Counted from the first letter of the stretch, positions 37,672-47,756 are shown. The stretch: DNA of 64,000 bases from Psychrobacter alimentarius (GCF_001606025.1 NZ_CP014945.1:1798001-1862000); one strand, 5' to 3'. The notes: generated by a model from the letters alone, not told the origin. Made by a program: numbers and translations.

Positions 37672-39204
37672 ATGTCATCGTCTTTACCTTTATCTACTCT
37701 TTCGCTGCGTATCGCCTGTGCGTTGGCCATAACCGCTACGCTTGCTGCTTGCCAAACCACTACTATTGGCTCTAGTTTATCTTCTACTGACAACAATCAA
37801 GCCACTCAAGCTGTTTCAAATAAAAATACCTTGAGCCAGAACCCTTCAGGTCAAAACACAGCAGCTCAAGATAAAAACTCGCAAGCAGATATATCATCTG
37901 AGCTGACCATGAATACGTCAGGTCGACATGAATATCAGTTAGAAAATGGCCTAAAAGTAGTGGTAAAAGAAGATCATCGCGCACCAGTGGTTATGACACA
38001 GATTTGGTATCGGGTTGGTTCAACGGATGAGCCAGCTGATAAAGGCGGTATTTCTCATTTGCTTGAACATATGATGTTTAAAGGCACGTCTAATGTTTCA
38101 AGTGATGATTATGAGCGTTTGATTGCCAAATTCGGCGGCGTCAACAATGCCTTTACCAGCTATGACTATACCGGCTACTACGAATTGTTTCCTGCCAATC
38201 GCTTCCCTTTAGCGTTAGAGCTTGAAGCAGATCGCATGAAAAACTTAATGTTTAATGATGACGCTTTTGCTAAAGAGCATCAAGTTGTCATGGAAGAGCG
38301 TCGTCAGCGCACCGATGATAACCCATTGGCTAAAGCCTACGAATCTTTCCGTTTGCTAGCCTTACCTAACAGTCCTAAAGGCGAGTCTATCATTGGGCCT
38401 ATGAATGAGCTGGAATCAATCAAGCTCTCAGACGTAAAAGACTGGTACAAAACATGGTATGCCCCAAACAATGCCACCTTAGTCATTGTGGGTGACGTGG
38501 AGCCAACAGAGGTATTGGCGCAAGTCAAACGTTACTTTGGTGAGTTGTCTCCAAGCGAGCTGCCAAACCGCCCTGCTGTCAATCAAAAAGGTTTTCGTGG
38601 TTATCAGCAAGTTGATTCTGAGCAAGCCGTACAAGTTCCAGTGCTACTGATGGGTTACAACGTACCAAGTCTAGTAACAGCAGGCGCCAGCAATGAAAAC
38701 CAAGCTTACGCACTGTCACTGGCTCAGGATGTATTAGATGGCGGTTTGTCTGCACGGTTGGAGAGTCGATTGATACGTGAGAAAGGCCTTTTGACGACAG
38801 TAGGTACGTCTTACGACTTACTGGATCGCGGCGATGGTCTATTTTTGATTCAGGCAACACCACGTGAAGGTGTCAGTCTCGATCAAGCGCAACAAGCCAT
38901 TATCGCTGAAATAGAAAAACTAAAGACCGATCCCATCAATGCAGATGAAATCAGTCGTGCCAAAACCAATACAGTAACAGGTCTTGTCTACGCTCAAGAT
39001 AGTATGGAGGGTCAAGCACGTATGATTGGTTCACTACAGTCTATTGGTCTTGATGACAGACTGCTTGCCGAACTACCAACCAAACTCGATAAAGTAACGA
39101 TTGCTGATATCCAAACAGCAAGTAAAAAGTATTTGGTAAAGGATAACTTAACGGTGATGCATATCATACCGCCCACTGACAACGCCGCTAAAAAAGACAA
39201 ATAG
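37672..39204 (+). CDS. M16-family zinc metallopeptidase, lipoprotein, active subunit
   Basis: This 510-residue M16 (pitrilysin/insulinase) peptidase starts with a lipoprotein signal peptide ending LAAC (Cys27). The inverted zinc motif HLLEH is complete (His129, Glu132, His133), and the expected downstream glutamate is in the ELEADRMKN segment. It would be anchored in the outer or inner membrane and act on short peptides. It is the first of a tandem pair with the next M16 gene, which lacks the zinc motif. Confidence 0.93.
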   Translation: MSSSLPLSTLSLRIACALAITATLAACQTTTIGSSLSSTDNNQATQAVSNKNTLSQNPSGQNTAAQDKNSQADISSELTMNTSGRHEYQLENGLKVVVKEDHRAPVVMTQIWYRVGSTDEPADKGGISHLLEHMMFKGTSNVSSDDYERLIAKFGGVNNAFTSYDYTGYYELFPANRFPLALELEADRMKNLMFNDDAFAKEHQVVMEERRQRTDDNPLAKAYESFRLLALPNSPKGESIIGPMNELESIKLSDVKDWYKTWYAPNNATLVIVGDVEPTEVLAQVKRYFGELSPSELPNRPAVNQKGFRGYQQVDSEQAVQVPVLLMGYNVPSLVTAGASNENQAYALSLAQDVLDGGLSARLESRLIREKGLLTTVGTSYDLLDRGDGLFLIQATPREGVSLDQAQQAIIAEIEKLKTDPINADEISRAKTNTVTGLVYAQDSMEGQARMIGSLQSIGLDDRLLAELPTKLDKVTIADIQTASKKYLVKDNLTVMHIIPPTDNAAKKDK

Positions 39205-39273
39205 TGACAACGTATGACTCCTTTATCCAATCAAAAAGCCCACTAAAAAGGCTTCATTAATAAGAAGAAAACC

Positions 39274-40863
39274 ATGACTCAACCCAGTGATTTATATCAA
39301 ATCAGAAAAAAGTCGTTGAATAACGCATACTCCTCAACACCGGCAGCTACGTCTACGCTCAAGAAGTTGTCCAGTCTGAGCGTTGGCGTACTCTTAGGTC
39401 TTGCAACGTTGACCGTGACCGCACAAGCAGACACAGCGGGGGTTGAAGAGCCTCGTGGATCAGCTACATTGGTTGATACCAACGCGCCAATTGCTGCCTT
39501 ATCAACATTGACGAGCATTGACGATGCCAAGCCATTAAAGGTTACCGCACCCACGATTCAACAGTTTAAAACGAAAGCTGGCGTGCCCGTACTCTTTGTA
39601 CAAACAACGACCCTACCAATTGTCGACATCGATTTGCGTTTTAACGCTGGTAGCGCCCGTGATGCCAGCATACGTAAGGACGGTTTTGGCATTGCCAATA
39701 TGACTGCGACGATGTTGACACAAGGCACAAAAAAGCTCAACGAAGATGAATTTACCCGAGCAGGTGAAACGTTGGGGATTAATCTAAATAGTAGTGCTTA
39801 TAAGGATATGTTTATCGTCTCGCTGCGTAGCTTATCTGATGATAAACATTTATTACCTGGCATCGATTTGATGACCCAAATGCTCAATGACCCTGCTTTT
39901 GACGATCAAACATTAGCACGCAACAAAGCACGACTTTTGGTCGGCTTGCAGCAGCAAAAGCAAGACCCAAACAGTTTGGCAAGTGACGCTTTTAACCAAG
40001 CCTTATATGGCGATCATCCTTATGCCCATCCGTCAGCTGGCACTTTAGACACTGTGCCTAATATTGACCGACAACAATTGATTGACTTCAAAAACCGTTA
40101 TTTGGTTGCTGCCAATGCTTCTATTGCGATGACAGGTAATCTGACCTTGGAACAAGCGAAAAAGCTGGCAGAAGGTATTACTGCTGGATTACCCGCTGGT
40201 CAATCCGCAGCGACCTTACCTGAGCCAAAACTGCTCAATCAAACAAAACACATTCATATTCCGTTTCCAAGTACTCAAACCACCATATTGATGGGTCAAT
40301 TGGGCAGTAAACGCGCAACCAATCCAAAGGATCAGCAACAACAAACCAATTTTGCGGTAGGTAATGAGGTGCTGGCCGGTAGCAGTTTTAATGCGCGATT
40401 GATGACTGAAGTTAGGCAAAATCTTGGTTATACCTATGGAATCACAGGCTCAATGAATCCGATGTTGGCCAAAGGCCCTTATCAGATTGGTTTTTCAACC
40501 CGAAATGATAAAGCGCGTGATGCTATTGATGCCAGCTTAGCGGTCATTAATGACACTTTGGATAAAGGCATTACCAATAGCGAGATGCGTCTTACAACAG
40601 ACAATCTTAAAAACAGCTTTCCGATGGGTTTTGCCAGCAATGCAGGCATTAATAACTTGCTCGGTATGATGAATTTTTATCAATTACCCAGTGACTATTT
40701 AAGTAATTATATCAATCGTATTGATCAAGTGAAGCTGGCGGGCGTTAATCAAGCGATGCGCGACATACTAAAGCCTGAAGACTTCTTAATTGTCACCGTT
40801 GGACAAGACGATCCTTGGAAGGACAAAAAGGCTAAAAAGGCTAAAAAGGCTAAAAAACCATAA
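39274..40863 (+). CDS. M16-family peptidase-like protein, probably inactive partner subunit
   Basis: The protein (529 residues) has the M16 fold features (FNAGSARD, LGYTYGITGSM) and an N-terminal export signal near residues 35-52 (LLGLATLTVTAQA). The position corresponding to HxxEH reads GIANMTATM, so the zinc site is missing. Such inactive partners pair with active M16 subunits. The C terminus ends in KKAKKAKKAKKAKKP, created by a tandem DNA repeat. It follows the active M16 gene by 69 nt. Confidence 0.9.
   Translation: MTQPSDLYQIRKKSLNNAYSSTPAATSTLKKLSSLSVGVLLGLATLTVTAQADTAGVEEPRGSATLVDTNAPIAALSTLTSIDDAKPLKVTAPTIQQFKTKAGVPVLFVQTTTLPIVDIDLRFNAGSARDASIRKDGFGIANMTATMLTQGTKKLNEDEFTRAGETLGINLNSSAYKDMFIVSLRSLSDDKHLLPGIDLMTQMLNDPAFDDQTLARNKARLLVGLQQQKQDPNSLASDAFNQALYGDHPYAHPSAGTLDTVPNIDRQQLIDFKNRYLVAANASIAMTGNLTLEQAKKLAEGITAGLPAGQSAATLPEPKLLNQTKHIHIPFPSTQTTILMGQLGSKRATNPKDQQQQTNFAVGNEVLAGSSFNARLMTEVRQNLGYTYGITGSMNPMLAKGPYQIGFSTRNDKARDAIDASLAVINDTLDKGITNSEMRLTTDNLKNSFPMGFASNAGINNLLGMMNFYQLPSDYLSNYINRIDQVKLAGVNQAMRDILKPEDFLIVTVGQDDPWKDKKAKKAKKAKKP
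40825..40851 (+). repeat. Tandem 9-nt repeat in the M16-like gene
   Basis: Three perfect copies of aaaaaggct (40825-40851) encode the Lys-Lys-Ala tail and are followed by a degenerate fourth unit. Such a run could change copy number by slippage. Confidence 0.85.
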
Positions 40864-40891
40864 TCACAAAACCTGCTGCAAAAGACATGTA

Positions 40892-40926
40892 AATAAGGGG
40901 CAATGCTTTATGTATTGCTCCTTATT
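40892..40926. terminator. Stem-loop between convergent genes
   Basis: Arms aataaggggcaat (40892-40904) and attgctccttatt (40914-40926) pair with one wobble. T content after the stem is modest on both strands. Confidence 0.65.
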
Positions 40927-40977
40927 CACTATAAATGCCACTAATATTTATATTTAATCCAATCTAAAATCTAACAA

Positions 40978-41550
40978 TCAATCAGAAACCGTTACCGCCA
41001 CATCATACATAAGATTTTTAGGTTTATAAGTTGCCCCGTTGTATGCCAACCGAATCACATGTTTGTCATAAGAATCGACTTTATAGTCGCCATTGGCAAA
41101 ATTATGCATCATAGGTACTACCAATAGCGCTTCGATTTGACTGTTATTGACTTTGACTGAGATGCTCTGACCGCTACGTGGATACAAAAAATAATCGCAA
41201 TAGTTGTCTATCATAACTTCTTCAGTACGTTCAATGACCTGACTGCCCACTTCTTCTTGTATCAGTTTTGGACAAAGATCGGTACGTTCAGCAGCCAATC
41301 TGGCGTAAGAATTTCTGATACTCTCTTCAACCTCTTCCGCATTTTGTGCCTTTCTATCAAGCTTGGCAGACTTATCTCCCGTCAACGATTGGTCCTCAGA
41401 AGAAGTCTCTGGACTACAAGCACTCACAAATACCAAGAATAGAAAAATCAGACCAAACACAGCCACGGCTATATTGTTTGGTCGTAGAAAAGTCCTTTTT
41501 GGTTTACCAGAATCATCATCTTTGGGTATTATTGAATACCGTTTTTTCAT
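40978..41550 (-). CDS. Hypothetical envelope protein, possible lipoprotein
   Basis: The 190-residue protein begins with a long basic segment (MKKRYSIIPKDDDSGKPKRT), then a hydrophobic helix ending VFVSACSPE that resembles a lipobox, and a polar domain with cysteines (DLCPKLIQEE, NYCDYFLYP). The start-to-Cys distance of about 45 residues is long for a lipoprotein, so it may instead be a single-pass membrane protein. No family is recognised. Only the M16 genes are near. Confidence 0.6.
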   Translation of the reverse strand: MKKRYSIIPKDDDSGKPKRTFLRPNNIAVAVFGLIFLFLVFVSACSPETSSEDQSLTGDKSAKLDRKAQNAEEVEESIRNSYARLAAERTDLCPKLIQEEVGSQVIERTEEVMIDNYCDYFLYPRSGQSISVKVNNSQIEALLVVPMMHNFANGDYKVDSYDKHVIRLAYNGATYKPKNLMYDVAVTVSD

Positions 41551-41786
41551 AAATCCTGCTCATAATAAGTGCTGTTTTTTACTTTATAAATCAAAGAATA
41601 TAAAGTGAATAAAACCTACTATTAAAGCACAATTTATGAGCGTTAGAAAATTTATGATGACTTAGCCGTCTATCTTTTAAACTTACGATATTTAACTTTC
41701 CATACCGATTTTATCAACATGATTGTACTTTCTATCGCTTTATAAAATATTCATTTGATGATTGAATGGTTTATAAAGCGGATCAG

Positions 41787-42746
41787 TTAATAACGGCAAG
41801 AAGAGCTACTACTAGCATGGTTAAAGCCCCATTTGCGATAGCCATCCGTATCTAAATGAATGGCGCCCGTAGCATACAATCCCAAACCAAAATTATGCTC
41901 TTTTCCTTGATATTGCCAAAACTGACACAACCCATCTTGCATGGTGCTGCGTTGCCACAAATTATCTTCGTACTCTGGCACCCAAATATCCATAGCGCTA
42001 CCATTCATATGCTTACTACTATCTGCACCACCTGCACAATTATTTAAGCCAGGACTACGATATACTGAGCGTATCTCACTGGTGGCTGGAATAATGCCTT
42101 GGTTTTTGAGTTCAGTATACAAACGCAAAGTCGGTACTATATTTGCCCATAATTCTTGCGGGGGTAACTGATAAGGCTCATAACCACATTTGTCCCAGCT
42201 ACGAGCTGTAGTAAGCAATTGAGACAAAGGTGGTACATTTCGTGCCCCTACTCTTGTAGTCAGATATCGTTGATACTCTGCGACTTGCTGAGCACGATAG
42301 CTATTGCTGTTTAGCCACGCATTAAAACCTATATTGCTAGAGTCACTATTGGTGCTGTTGTAAGTATTATTTGCGGTACTGTATTTATTATAAGTGGTGC
42401 TATATACAGGCGTACGGCGATTGATATTCACCTGTTTATTCTCTTGAATCGATATGCTTGCATTGGGAGTAAAATCACGCTGTTTTTGAGCGATTAATCC
42501 TTGCATACTATCACCAGTATTTGCACCGCTTAGTATTGTGACACCAGGACTGTGATTTGAAGCGTTTGTAGAAGAGCTGATATAAGCATTACCATTATCG
42601 GCACTATTACCATGACGTATTTGAATACGGCGCTCACTGCTGTCACTCAACAAAGCTGCATGAGCAGAGAGGCTACTGGCACAAATAAATAGTACAACAA
42701 GCGGTTTTTGAATCTGTTTGTAAGCAGAATTTTTTGTGTTGGTCAT
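41787..42746 (-). CDS. M15-type peptidase (D-Ala-D-Ala carboxypeptidase-like), exported
   Basis: This 319-residue protein has a signal peptide (LVVLFICASSLSAHA), a low-complexity Ser/Asn region to about residue 150, and a C-terminal M15-like domain. The domain has SVYRSPGLNN, the metal motif SKHMNGSAMDIW (HxxxxxxD) and AIHLDTDGYRKWG with the last His. Family M15 enzymes cleave peptidoglycan cross-links or D-Ala termini. It is divergent from rodA, which supports a cell-wall role. Confidence 0.8.
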   Translation of the reverse strand: MTNTKNSAYKQIQKPLVVLFICASSLSAHAALLSDSSERRIQIRHGNSADNGNAYISSSTNASNHSPGVTILSGANTGDSMQGLIAQKQRDFTPNASISIQENKQVNINRRTPVYSTTYNKYSTANNTYNSTNSDSSNIGFNAWLNSNSYRAQQVAEYQRYLTTRVGARNVPPLSQLLTTARSWDKCGYEPYQLPPQELWANIVPTLRLYTELKNQGIIPATSEIRSVYRSPGLNNCAGGADSSKHMNGSAMDIWVPEYEDNLWQRSTMQDGLCQFWQYQGKEHNFGLGLYATGAIHLDTDGYRKWGFNHASSSSSCRY

Positions 42747-43004
42747 TGCAAGAAACTACCAATAAAAAGGTTTTATCGATACTATCAAATTTTTGATAAG
42801 CAGGCTAAACTATCGTCTCTAATTATAGAGGTGATATTCGTAATTAACACTTATCCTCACAGTTTTTATAATTACGTGATTTTGGTACTTGCGCGTTACC
42901 TTATTGTTGACATCCAATTAGAATAGACACAGTATCGTCACATTTTAAGCCTTCTTTTTAAGCAAAAACTTCCTCCTACATCAATTGCTAGTCACTCTTT
43001 GCCT

Positions 43005-44147
43005 ATGTCTTCTAACCTGCAGTATCGTTTTTCACGTCAAAGCCATCACTTAGGTCAAGGTCATGCACCGACACTATGGCAACGTATACATATAGATCCT
43101 TGGTTGACCCTTCTCTTGTTAACGGTTTGCTGTATTGGTCTGACGATTTTATACAGCGCTTCTGGTCAAGAAGTGAATATGGTCCTACGCCAAATGGTCA
43201 GCTATGGAGTGGCTTTTTCGGTTATGTTTACCATGGCGCAGATACCACCCAGTATCTATCGCACCTTCACGCCTATCTTTTATGTGCTTGGCCTAGTGCT
43301 GTTAATTTTGGTCGATATCATCGGCGAAGTACGTATGGGTGCCCAGCGCTGGATTAATTTACCCGGATTTGGCAGTGTACAACCATCTGAATTTATGAAA
43401 CTGGGTATGCCAATGATGTGTGCTTGGTTTTTATCCAAACGTGACCTGCCACCTTCTTTTTCGAGTATTGCGATTACCTTAACTTTAATCGTTGTTCCCG
43501 TATTACTGATTGCTAAAGAACCTGATCTTGGTACGTCGCTGTTAGTAGCAGGTAGTGGCATATTTGTACTGTTTTTAGCAGGGTTATCTTGGCGATTGAT
43601 TTCAGCCGCTGCCATCTTAGCTGTACCTTTTATTGCTTTTGCATGGAATTTTTTATTACATGACTATCAGCGTACACGTGTACTGACCCTACTTAATCCA
43701 GAAGCCGATGTACAAGGAGCTGGCTGGAATATCATTCAGTCAAAAACAGCTATCGGCGCAGGTGGTCTGACAGGTAAAGGCTATTTGGAAGGCACACAAT
43801 CTCATTTGCACTTTTTACCAGAAGGACATACTGACTTTATCATCGCCGCTTTTTCCGAGGAGTTTGGTCTGTTAGGCGTCATGCTCTTGATGTTTATTTA
43901 TTCTTGTTTGCTTATGCGCGCTTTGTATATTGCATTTACACATCCTGACGTCTATAGCAGATTATTAGCAGGCGCTATTGCTATGTCTTTCTTTGTTTAT
44001 GTATTCGTTAATGTTGGGATGGTCAGCGGTCTTTTACCTGTCGTGGGTGTACCTTTACCTTTCATTAGCTATGGCGGTACAGCTATCGTCACCCTGATGG
44101 CTGGGTTCGGACTGCTAATGTCTATTCACACTCACAAAAGCAACTAG
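43005..44147 (+). CDS. rodA: Peptidoglycan glycosyltransferase RodA (SEDS family)
   Basis: RodA polymerises glycan strands in the rod-elongation complex with a class B PBP. The 380-residue protein has about ten membrane helices, with GAQRWINL, QPSEFMKLGMP, AKEPDLGTSL, LPEGHTDFI and PVVGVPLPFISYGG of the SEDS family. The frame could start at TTG 42999, but the ATG at 43005 is preferred. The partner gene mrdA is not next to it. It is divergent from the M15 peptidase. Confidence 0.95.
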   Translation: MSSNLQYRFSRQSHHLGQGHAPTLWQRIHIDPWLTLLLLTVCCIGLTILYSASGQEVNMVLRQMVSYGVAFSVMFTMAQIPPSIYRTFTPIFYVLGLVLLILVDIIGEVRMGAQRWINLPGFGSVQPSEFMKLGMPMMCAWFLSKRDLPPSFSSIAITLTLIVVPVLLIAKEPDLGTSLLVAGSGIFVLFLAGLSWRLISAAAILAVPFIAFAWNFLLHDYQRTRVLTLLNPEADVQGAGWNIIQSKTAIGAGGLTGKGYLEGTQSHLHFLPEGHTDFIIAAFSEEFGLLGVMLLMFIYSCLLMRALYIAFTHPDVYSRLLAGAIAMSFFVYVFVNVGMVSGLLPVVGVPLPFISYGGTAIVTLMAGFGLLMSIHTHKSN

Positions 44148-45191
44148 CCTTAATACTACCAAACTATATATGAATCAATGGTTTGCTGTCACTTTCATCC
44201 TATTGCGCCCTTGAAATGTGTCAGTAAACCCACCACATAAGCCTTCTCGCTATAATCAATATAGTGCAAAGTAATTATTCAATCGTTATTAGATACGTAG
44301 GCGTGGCGATTTATACCCTTTCAACTGGCACTCCTATTCTATCTTTCTTGCTAACGCCCGTCTTATCTTAGTTTAAACAAAGAGATGTTGTAATCGCTTT
44401 GTGCAGATAAACGCCCTATTCATCTGTTGCTGATCTTACTAACCCAAAAATGTAATCAGTCATATTGGTAGTGATGTACATCCTTAAACTAGCTTAAATA
44501 TAGTCAGACGTTCTGATTTTATAGCAGTAGTTACAAAAAATTTATTATTGTTTACTATAAATTTAGTGCTTTTAGTATGCACTTTATAAGGATTTCTTCA
44601 CAATTAAGCAGTTTGACACTCAAGTTCGAAAGAACTTAATCCTTGTTTTTTACAAATAATTGCGTTAACCTCGTTTTATTGCAGCTTGATACATAACCCG
44701 TACAGAGCTGCTAATAAACTTTGCATTTAATTATAGTTTGGTTATAGCCCTTACGTATAGTTAGCAGCTTATAGATTTATGAATTTCAAATACACTACTT
44801 AATTAACGTTTTAATAACAAAGTAATACGTAATACCTTTTAAAAAAACATATTAATTTAGCAAAGAAAGAAATTTTGTAAATTTGGCATATAGTGGTATT
44901 AGCACCCAGATTCTTATTGTAAATTATGAGCTTACCCGTATTACTAACTATCATTTGAGCGTTTTATAAGTATTATCGGTTATGTTGCCGTTATCCACTT
45001 ATTATAATGAAATGAAAATTACCATATATTAAGACCTATAAAAGCCGCAATTTGACATCAACGATTATATGAACAGCGGATTGATGGTAAGGCTTTAGAG
45101 CTTGTGTGAGTATTAGATTGGTCTATTACTTGTGCACTCAATCTAACAATGATTAGAGCTAGGTTTTGATGTATAAGTTATAGAGGTATCT
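44148..45191. other. About 1 kb without a recognisable gene
   Basis: This long AT-rich gap lies between rodA and the rlpA-like gene on the same strand. I found no conserved frame on either strand, no tRNA and no strong hairpin. It could hold an unusually long leader, a small RNA gene or decayed sequence. A TATAAT occurs near 45000. Confidence 0.5.
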
Positions 45192-45806
45192 ATGAACAAG
45201 CGTTTATCTGGTCTACTTACTATGTCAGCTGTTTTATTTGCTGGCTCTGCAGTCGCTACCAATGCAAATGCGGTAGAAGCAAAAACCTCTCTTGCGATGA
45301 TTTCACAAGATAACGCCTCCCACATTGATCGTGTACTTGGTGAGCTTAGCCGTCAACATGATGGTGCATCAAGTTTGGTTAAATCAGCGCGTCAACCCAC
45401 TTCACTAGCACTCAACAGCTCTCTATTAGCAAGCGATACTACGCTGGCCAGTAATGATGAAGATGTACTGGAACGTCTTACCGCGGTAGCTTCTAACTCA
45501 GTGAGTAAATTTAAGCAAACTGGCTTGGCGTCTTGGTACGGTCGTAAGTTCCATGGTCGTAAAACAGCCAGTGGCGAAACCTTTGATATGAATGCTTTGA
45601 CAGCGGCTCATCGCTCATTGCCACTTAACTGTTACGTTAAAGTGACCAATAAGACAAACGGCAAAAGCGTCGTGGTAAAAGTCAATGATCGTGGTCCATT
45701 TCACGGTAACCGTGTAATGGATTTGTCTTATGGTGCTGCTAAACGTCTAGGTATCACGAGCAAAGGTGTTGGTAACGTTGCTATCGAGCGTGTTTCAGGT
45801 CCATAG
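45192..45806 (+). CDS. RlpA-family septal-ring lytic transglycosylase-like protein
   Basis: This 204-residue protein has a signal peptide (residues 1-27, ending NANA), a polar linker and a double-psi beta-barrel domain at about 108-203 with GLASWYGRKFHGRKTASGE and the VVVKVNDRGPF motif containing the conserved Asp166. RlpA proteins cleave peptide-free glycan strands. The C-terminal SPOR domain of classical RlpA is missing, so this is a short form. A terminator follows. Confidence 0.9.
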   Translation: MNKRLSGLLTMSAVLFAGSAVATNANAVEAKTSLAMISQDNASHIDRVLGELSRQHDGASSLVKSARQPTSLALNSSLLASDTTLASNDEDVLERLTAVASNSVSKFKQTGLASWYGRKFHGRKTASGETFDMNALTAAHRSLPLNCYVKVTNKTNGKSVVVKVNDRGPFHGNRVMDLSYGAAKRLGITSKGVGNVAIERVSGP

Positions 45807-45843
45807 TTTATCGTTTCAGGTTCATGGTTATAAACCAGAGCAA

Positions 45844-45885
45844 AAAAAGAGCGCCTAACTTCATTGGTAGTTAGGTGCTCTTTTT
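45844..45885 (+). terminator. Terminator after the rlpA-like gene
   Basis: 17-nt arms (45844-45860 and 45869-45885) pair with one wobble and end in five T. Confidence 0.93.
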
Positions 45886-45984
45886 ATGACTGATGCTTAT
45901 CATAAAAATAAGTGTAGTCGATTCTAAATAAAACAGATACATGGTATTGTAATGCTGGGTATGCCAACGCTGAACTGGTATAAA

Positions 45985-46026
45985 TTTTTCTTGCTTGCTG
46001 TGGTTTCGCAGACACAGGCTGCAAAA
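45985..46026. repeat. Second copy of the dispersed repeat core
   Basis: This stretch agrees with 4045-4086 at 36 of 42 positions, sharing tttttcttgcttgctgt and the cgcagaca block. The long flanking arms seen at the first copy are absent. It lies in the gap between the rlpA-like gene and radA, a convergent gap as at the first copy. Confidence 0.65.
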
Positions 46027-46093
46027 CTTCTCGTTTAAAGATAAGATCCCGTCACGCTATATCGTTTTTATATTGAACTCACTATGGATGAGC

Positions 46094-47530
46094 TTACAAC
46101 TCAAAGGCACTTTCAATCGCATCATCCAGACGCTCTACAGCAATTACATTAATACCTTTAAATTGTGGAGCATCCTTGGCAGGTGCATTGGCCTTCGGAA
46201 TAATGGCGTGTTTAAAACCATGTTTCATGGCTTCTTTTAAACGCTCTTGTCCGTTGGGTACTGGGCGAATCTCTCCAGATAACCCTACCTCACCAAATAC
46301 AGCCAGTGAAGATGGCAATGCTCTTTCCTTGATACTAGACGCACAAGCCAACAACACCGCCAAATCTGACCCTGTCTCGATCACTTTGACCCCACCAACC
46401 ACGTTGACATATACGTCTTGTCCGCTAGTATGAATACCGCCATGACGGTGCATGACAGCCAATAGCATAGACAATCGCTGAAAATCTAAGCCTAGAGCCA
46501 TACGTCTCGGTTGTCCTTGCGAATCATCAACCAATGCCTGCACCTCCACCAGCAACGGTCTTGTGCCTTCACGACTCACCATAACCACAGAGCCTGCGAC
46601 AGGTTTATCATAGCGGCTTAAAAATATTGCCGATGGATTGGCAACTTCTTTGAGCCCCATGTCAGTCATACCGAAGATACCTAGCTCATTGACTGCACCA
46701 AAACGGTTTTTGACCGCCCGAATCATTCGAAAGCGTGAATCAGACTGACCTTCAAAGTACAATACCGTGTCAACCATATGCTCAAGTACGCGTGGCCCTG
46801 CTAGCGTACCCTCTTTAGTCACATGACCCACTAAAAATAGCGCTGTACCAGTTTGCTTAGCATAGCGCGTCAAAATCGCAGCCGACTCTCGAATTTGGCT
46901 GACGCCTCCTGGTGCTGAATTGATCGCGTCAGTATAGATAGTCTGAATAGAGTCAATAATAGCGATGGCAGGCTGTTCTTGTGTCAGTGCGGCGCAAATG
47001 GTTTCAACATTGGTTTCAGCCAATACTCGTAATCTGTCAGCAGGCAAATCTAAACGCTTAGCCCGCATAGCAACCTGCGCTAGTGATTCTTCACCAGTGA
47101 CATATAACGCACTACCTGCCAGTGAATCGGCACGCGCCATATTGGTCGCTGTCTGTAACAAGATTGTTGACTTACCAATACCAGGGTCGCCCCCGATCAA
47201 TACGACGGAACCTGCAACCAGACCGCCACCAAGCACACGATCAAACTCGCTGATACCTGTTGGCAAGCGAGTATCTAACGTGACACTGACCGCATTGAGA
47301 GGCATGACGGCACTATGAGTACCAGAGTAATTTCCAGCTGGCGCGCTAGTGCCACGAGGCGTAGCACGGCTAGCATTAGGTTTAGTCGTATTTTTATTAT
47401 GATGTGGCATACTGACATTTGGCGCTTCAACCAGACTGTTCCATTCACCGCAGTCAGTGCACTGTCCAGCCCACTTTCCAAAATGCGCTCCGCAATGTTG
47501 ACAGACATAACTACTTTTACTTTTTGCCAT
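46094..47530 (-). CDS. radA: DNA repair protein RadA (Sms)
   Basis: RadA drives branch migration in recombination. The 478-residue protein has an N-terminal zinc finger (CQHCGAHFGKWAGQCTDC), Walker A GGDPGIGKSTILLQ, the family-specific KNRFG motif and a Lon-protease-like C-terminal domain (GGVKVIETGSDLAVLLA, FGEVGLSGEIRPV). It follows the lpt/kds cluster on the same strand, where rpoN is found in Escherichia coli, but a hairpin-forming gap separates it from lptB. Confidence 0.96.
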   Translation of the reverse strand: MAKSKSSYVCQHCGAHFGKWAGQCTDCGEWNSLVEAPNVSMPHHNKNTTKPNASRATPRGTSAPAGNYSGTHSAVMPLNAVSVTLDTRLPTGISEFDRVLGGGLVAGSVVLIGGDPGIGKSTILLQTATNMARADSLAGSALYVTGEESLAQVAMRAKRLDLPADRLRVLAETNVETICAALTQEQPAIAIIDSIQTIYTDAINSAPGGVSQIRESAAILTRYAKQTGTALFLVGHVTKEGTLAGPRVLEHMVDTVLYFEGQSDSRFRMIRAVKNRFGAVNELGIFGMTDMGLKEVANPSAIFLSRYDKPVAGSVVMVSREGTRPLLVEVQALVDDSQGQPRRMALGLDFQRLSMLLAVMHRHGGIHTSGQDVYVNVVGGVKVIETGSDLAVLLACASSIKERALPSSLAVFGEVGLSGEIRPVPNGQERLKEAMKHGFKHAIIPKANAPAKDAPQFKGINVIAVERLDDAIESAFEL

Positions 47531-47717
47531 AACCTATCAGCCTTATTCAGAAGATCAATCGAGAATAATGAATAGAATAACGTGACGCTTCAATGAAGCG
47601 TTTATTTAAGAATAGTTTTTAAGGGAAGCCTATATTCGAAGTAACTGGCTTAGTTTTATAGAAGAGGCAATACAAGATATAAGAAAAATTTAAATATAAG
47701 AAAGAAGATTAATGACC

Positions 47718-47756
47718 GCTGGTATCAAAATTTTACTTTAAAATTTTGATACCAGC
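47718..47756. repeat. Perfect 18-nt inverted repeat with 3-nt loop
   Basis: Arms 47718-47735 and 47739-47756 (gctggtatcaaaatttt on the left) pair without a mismatch. It is 44 nt past the lptB stop codon. No T run follows on the lptB transcript, so it is not a classic terminator, though it could end or stabilise the mRNA. Confidence 0.7.

Noticed and set aside
39236..39254. Terminator between the two M16 genes
   Set aside because: The stem aagcc/ggctt has only five pairs and no T run, too weak to separate the genes.
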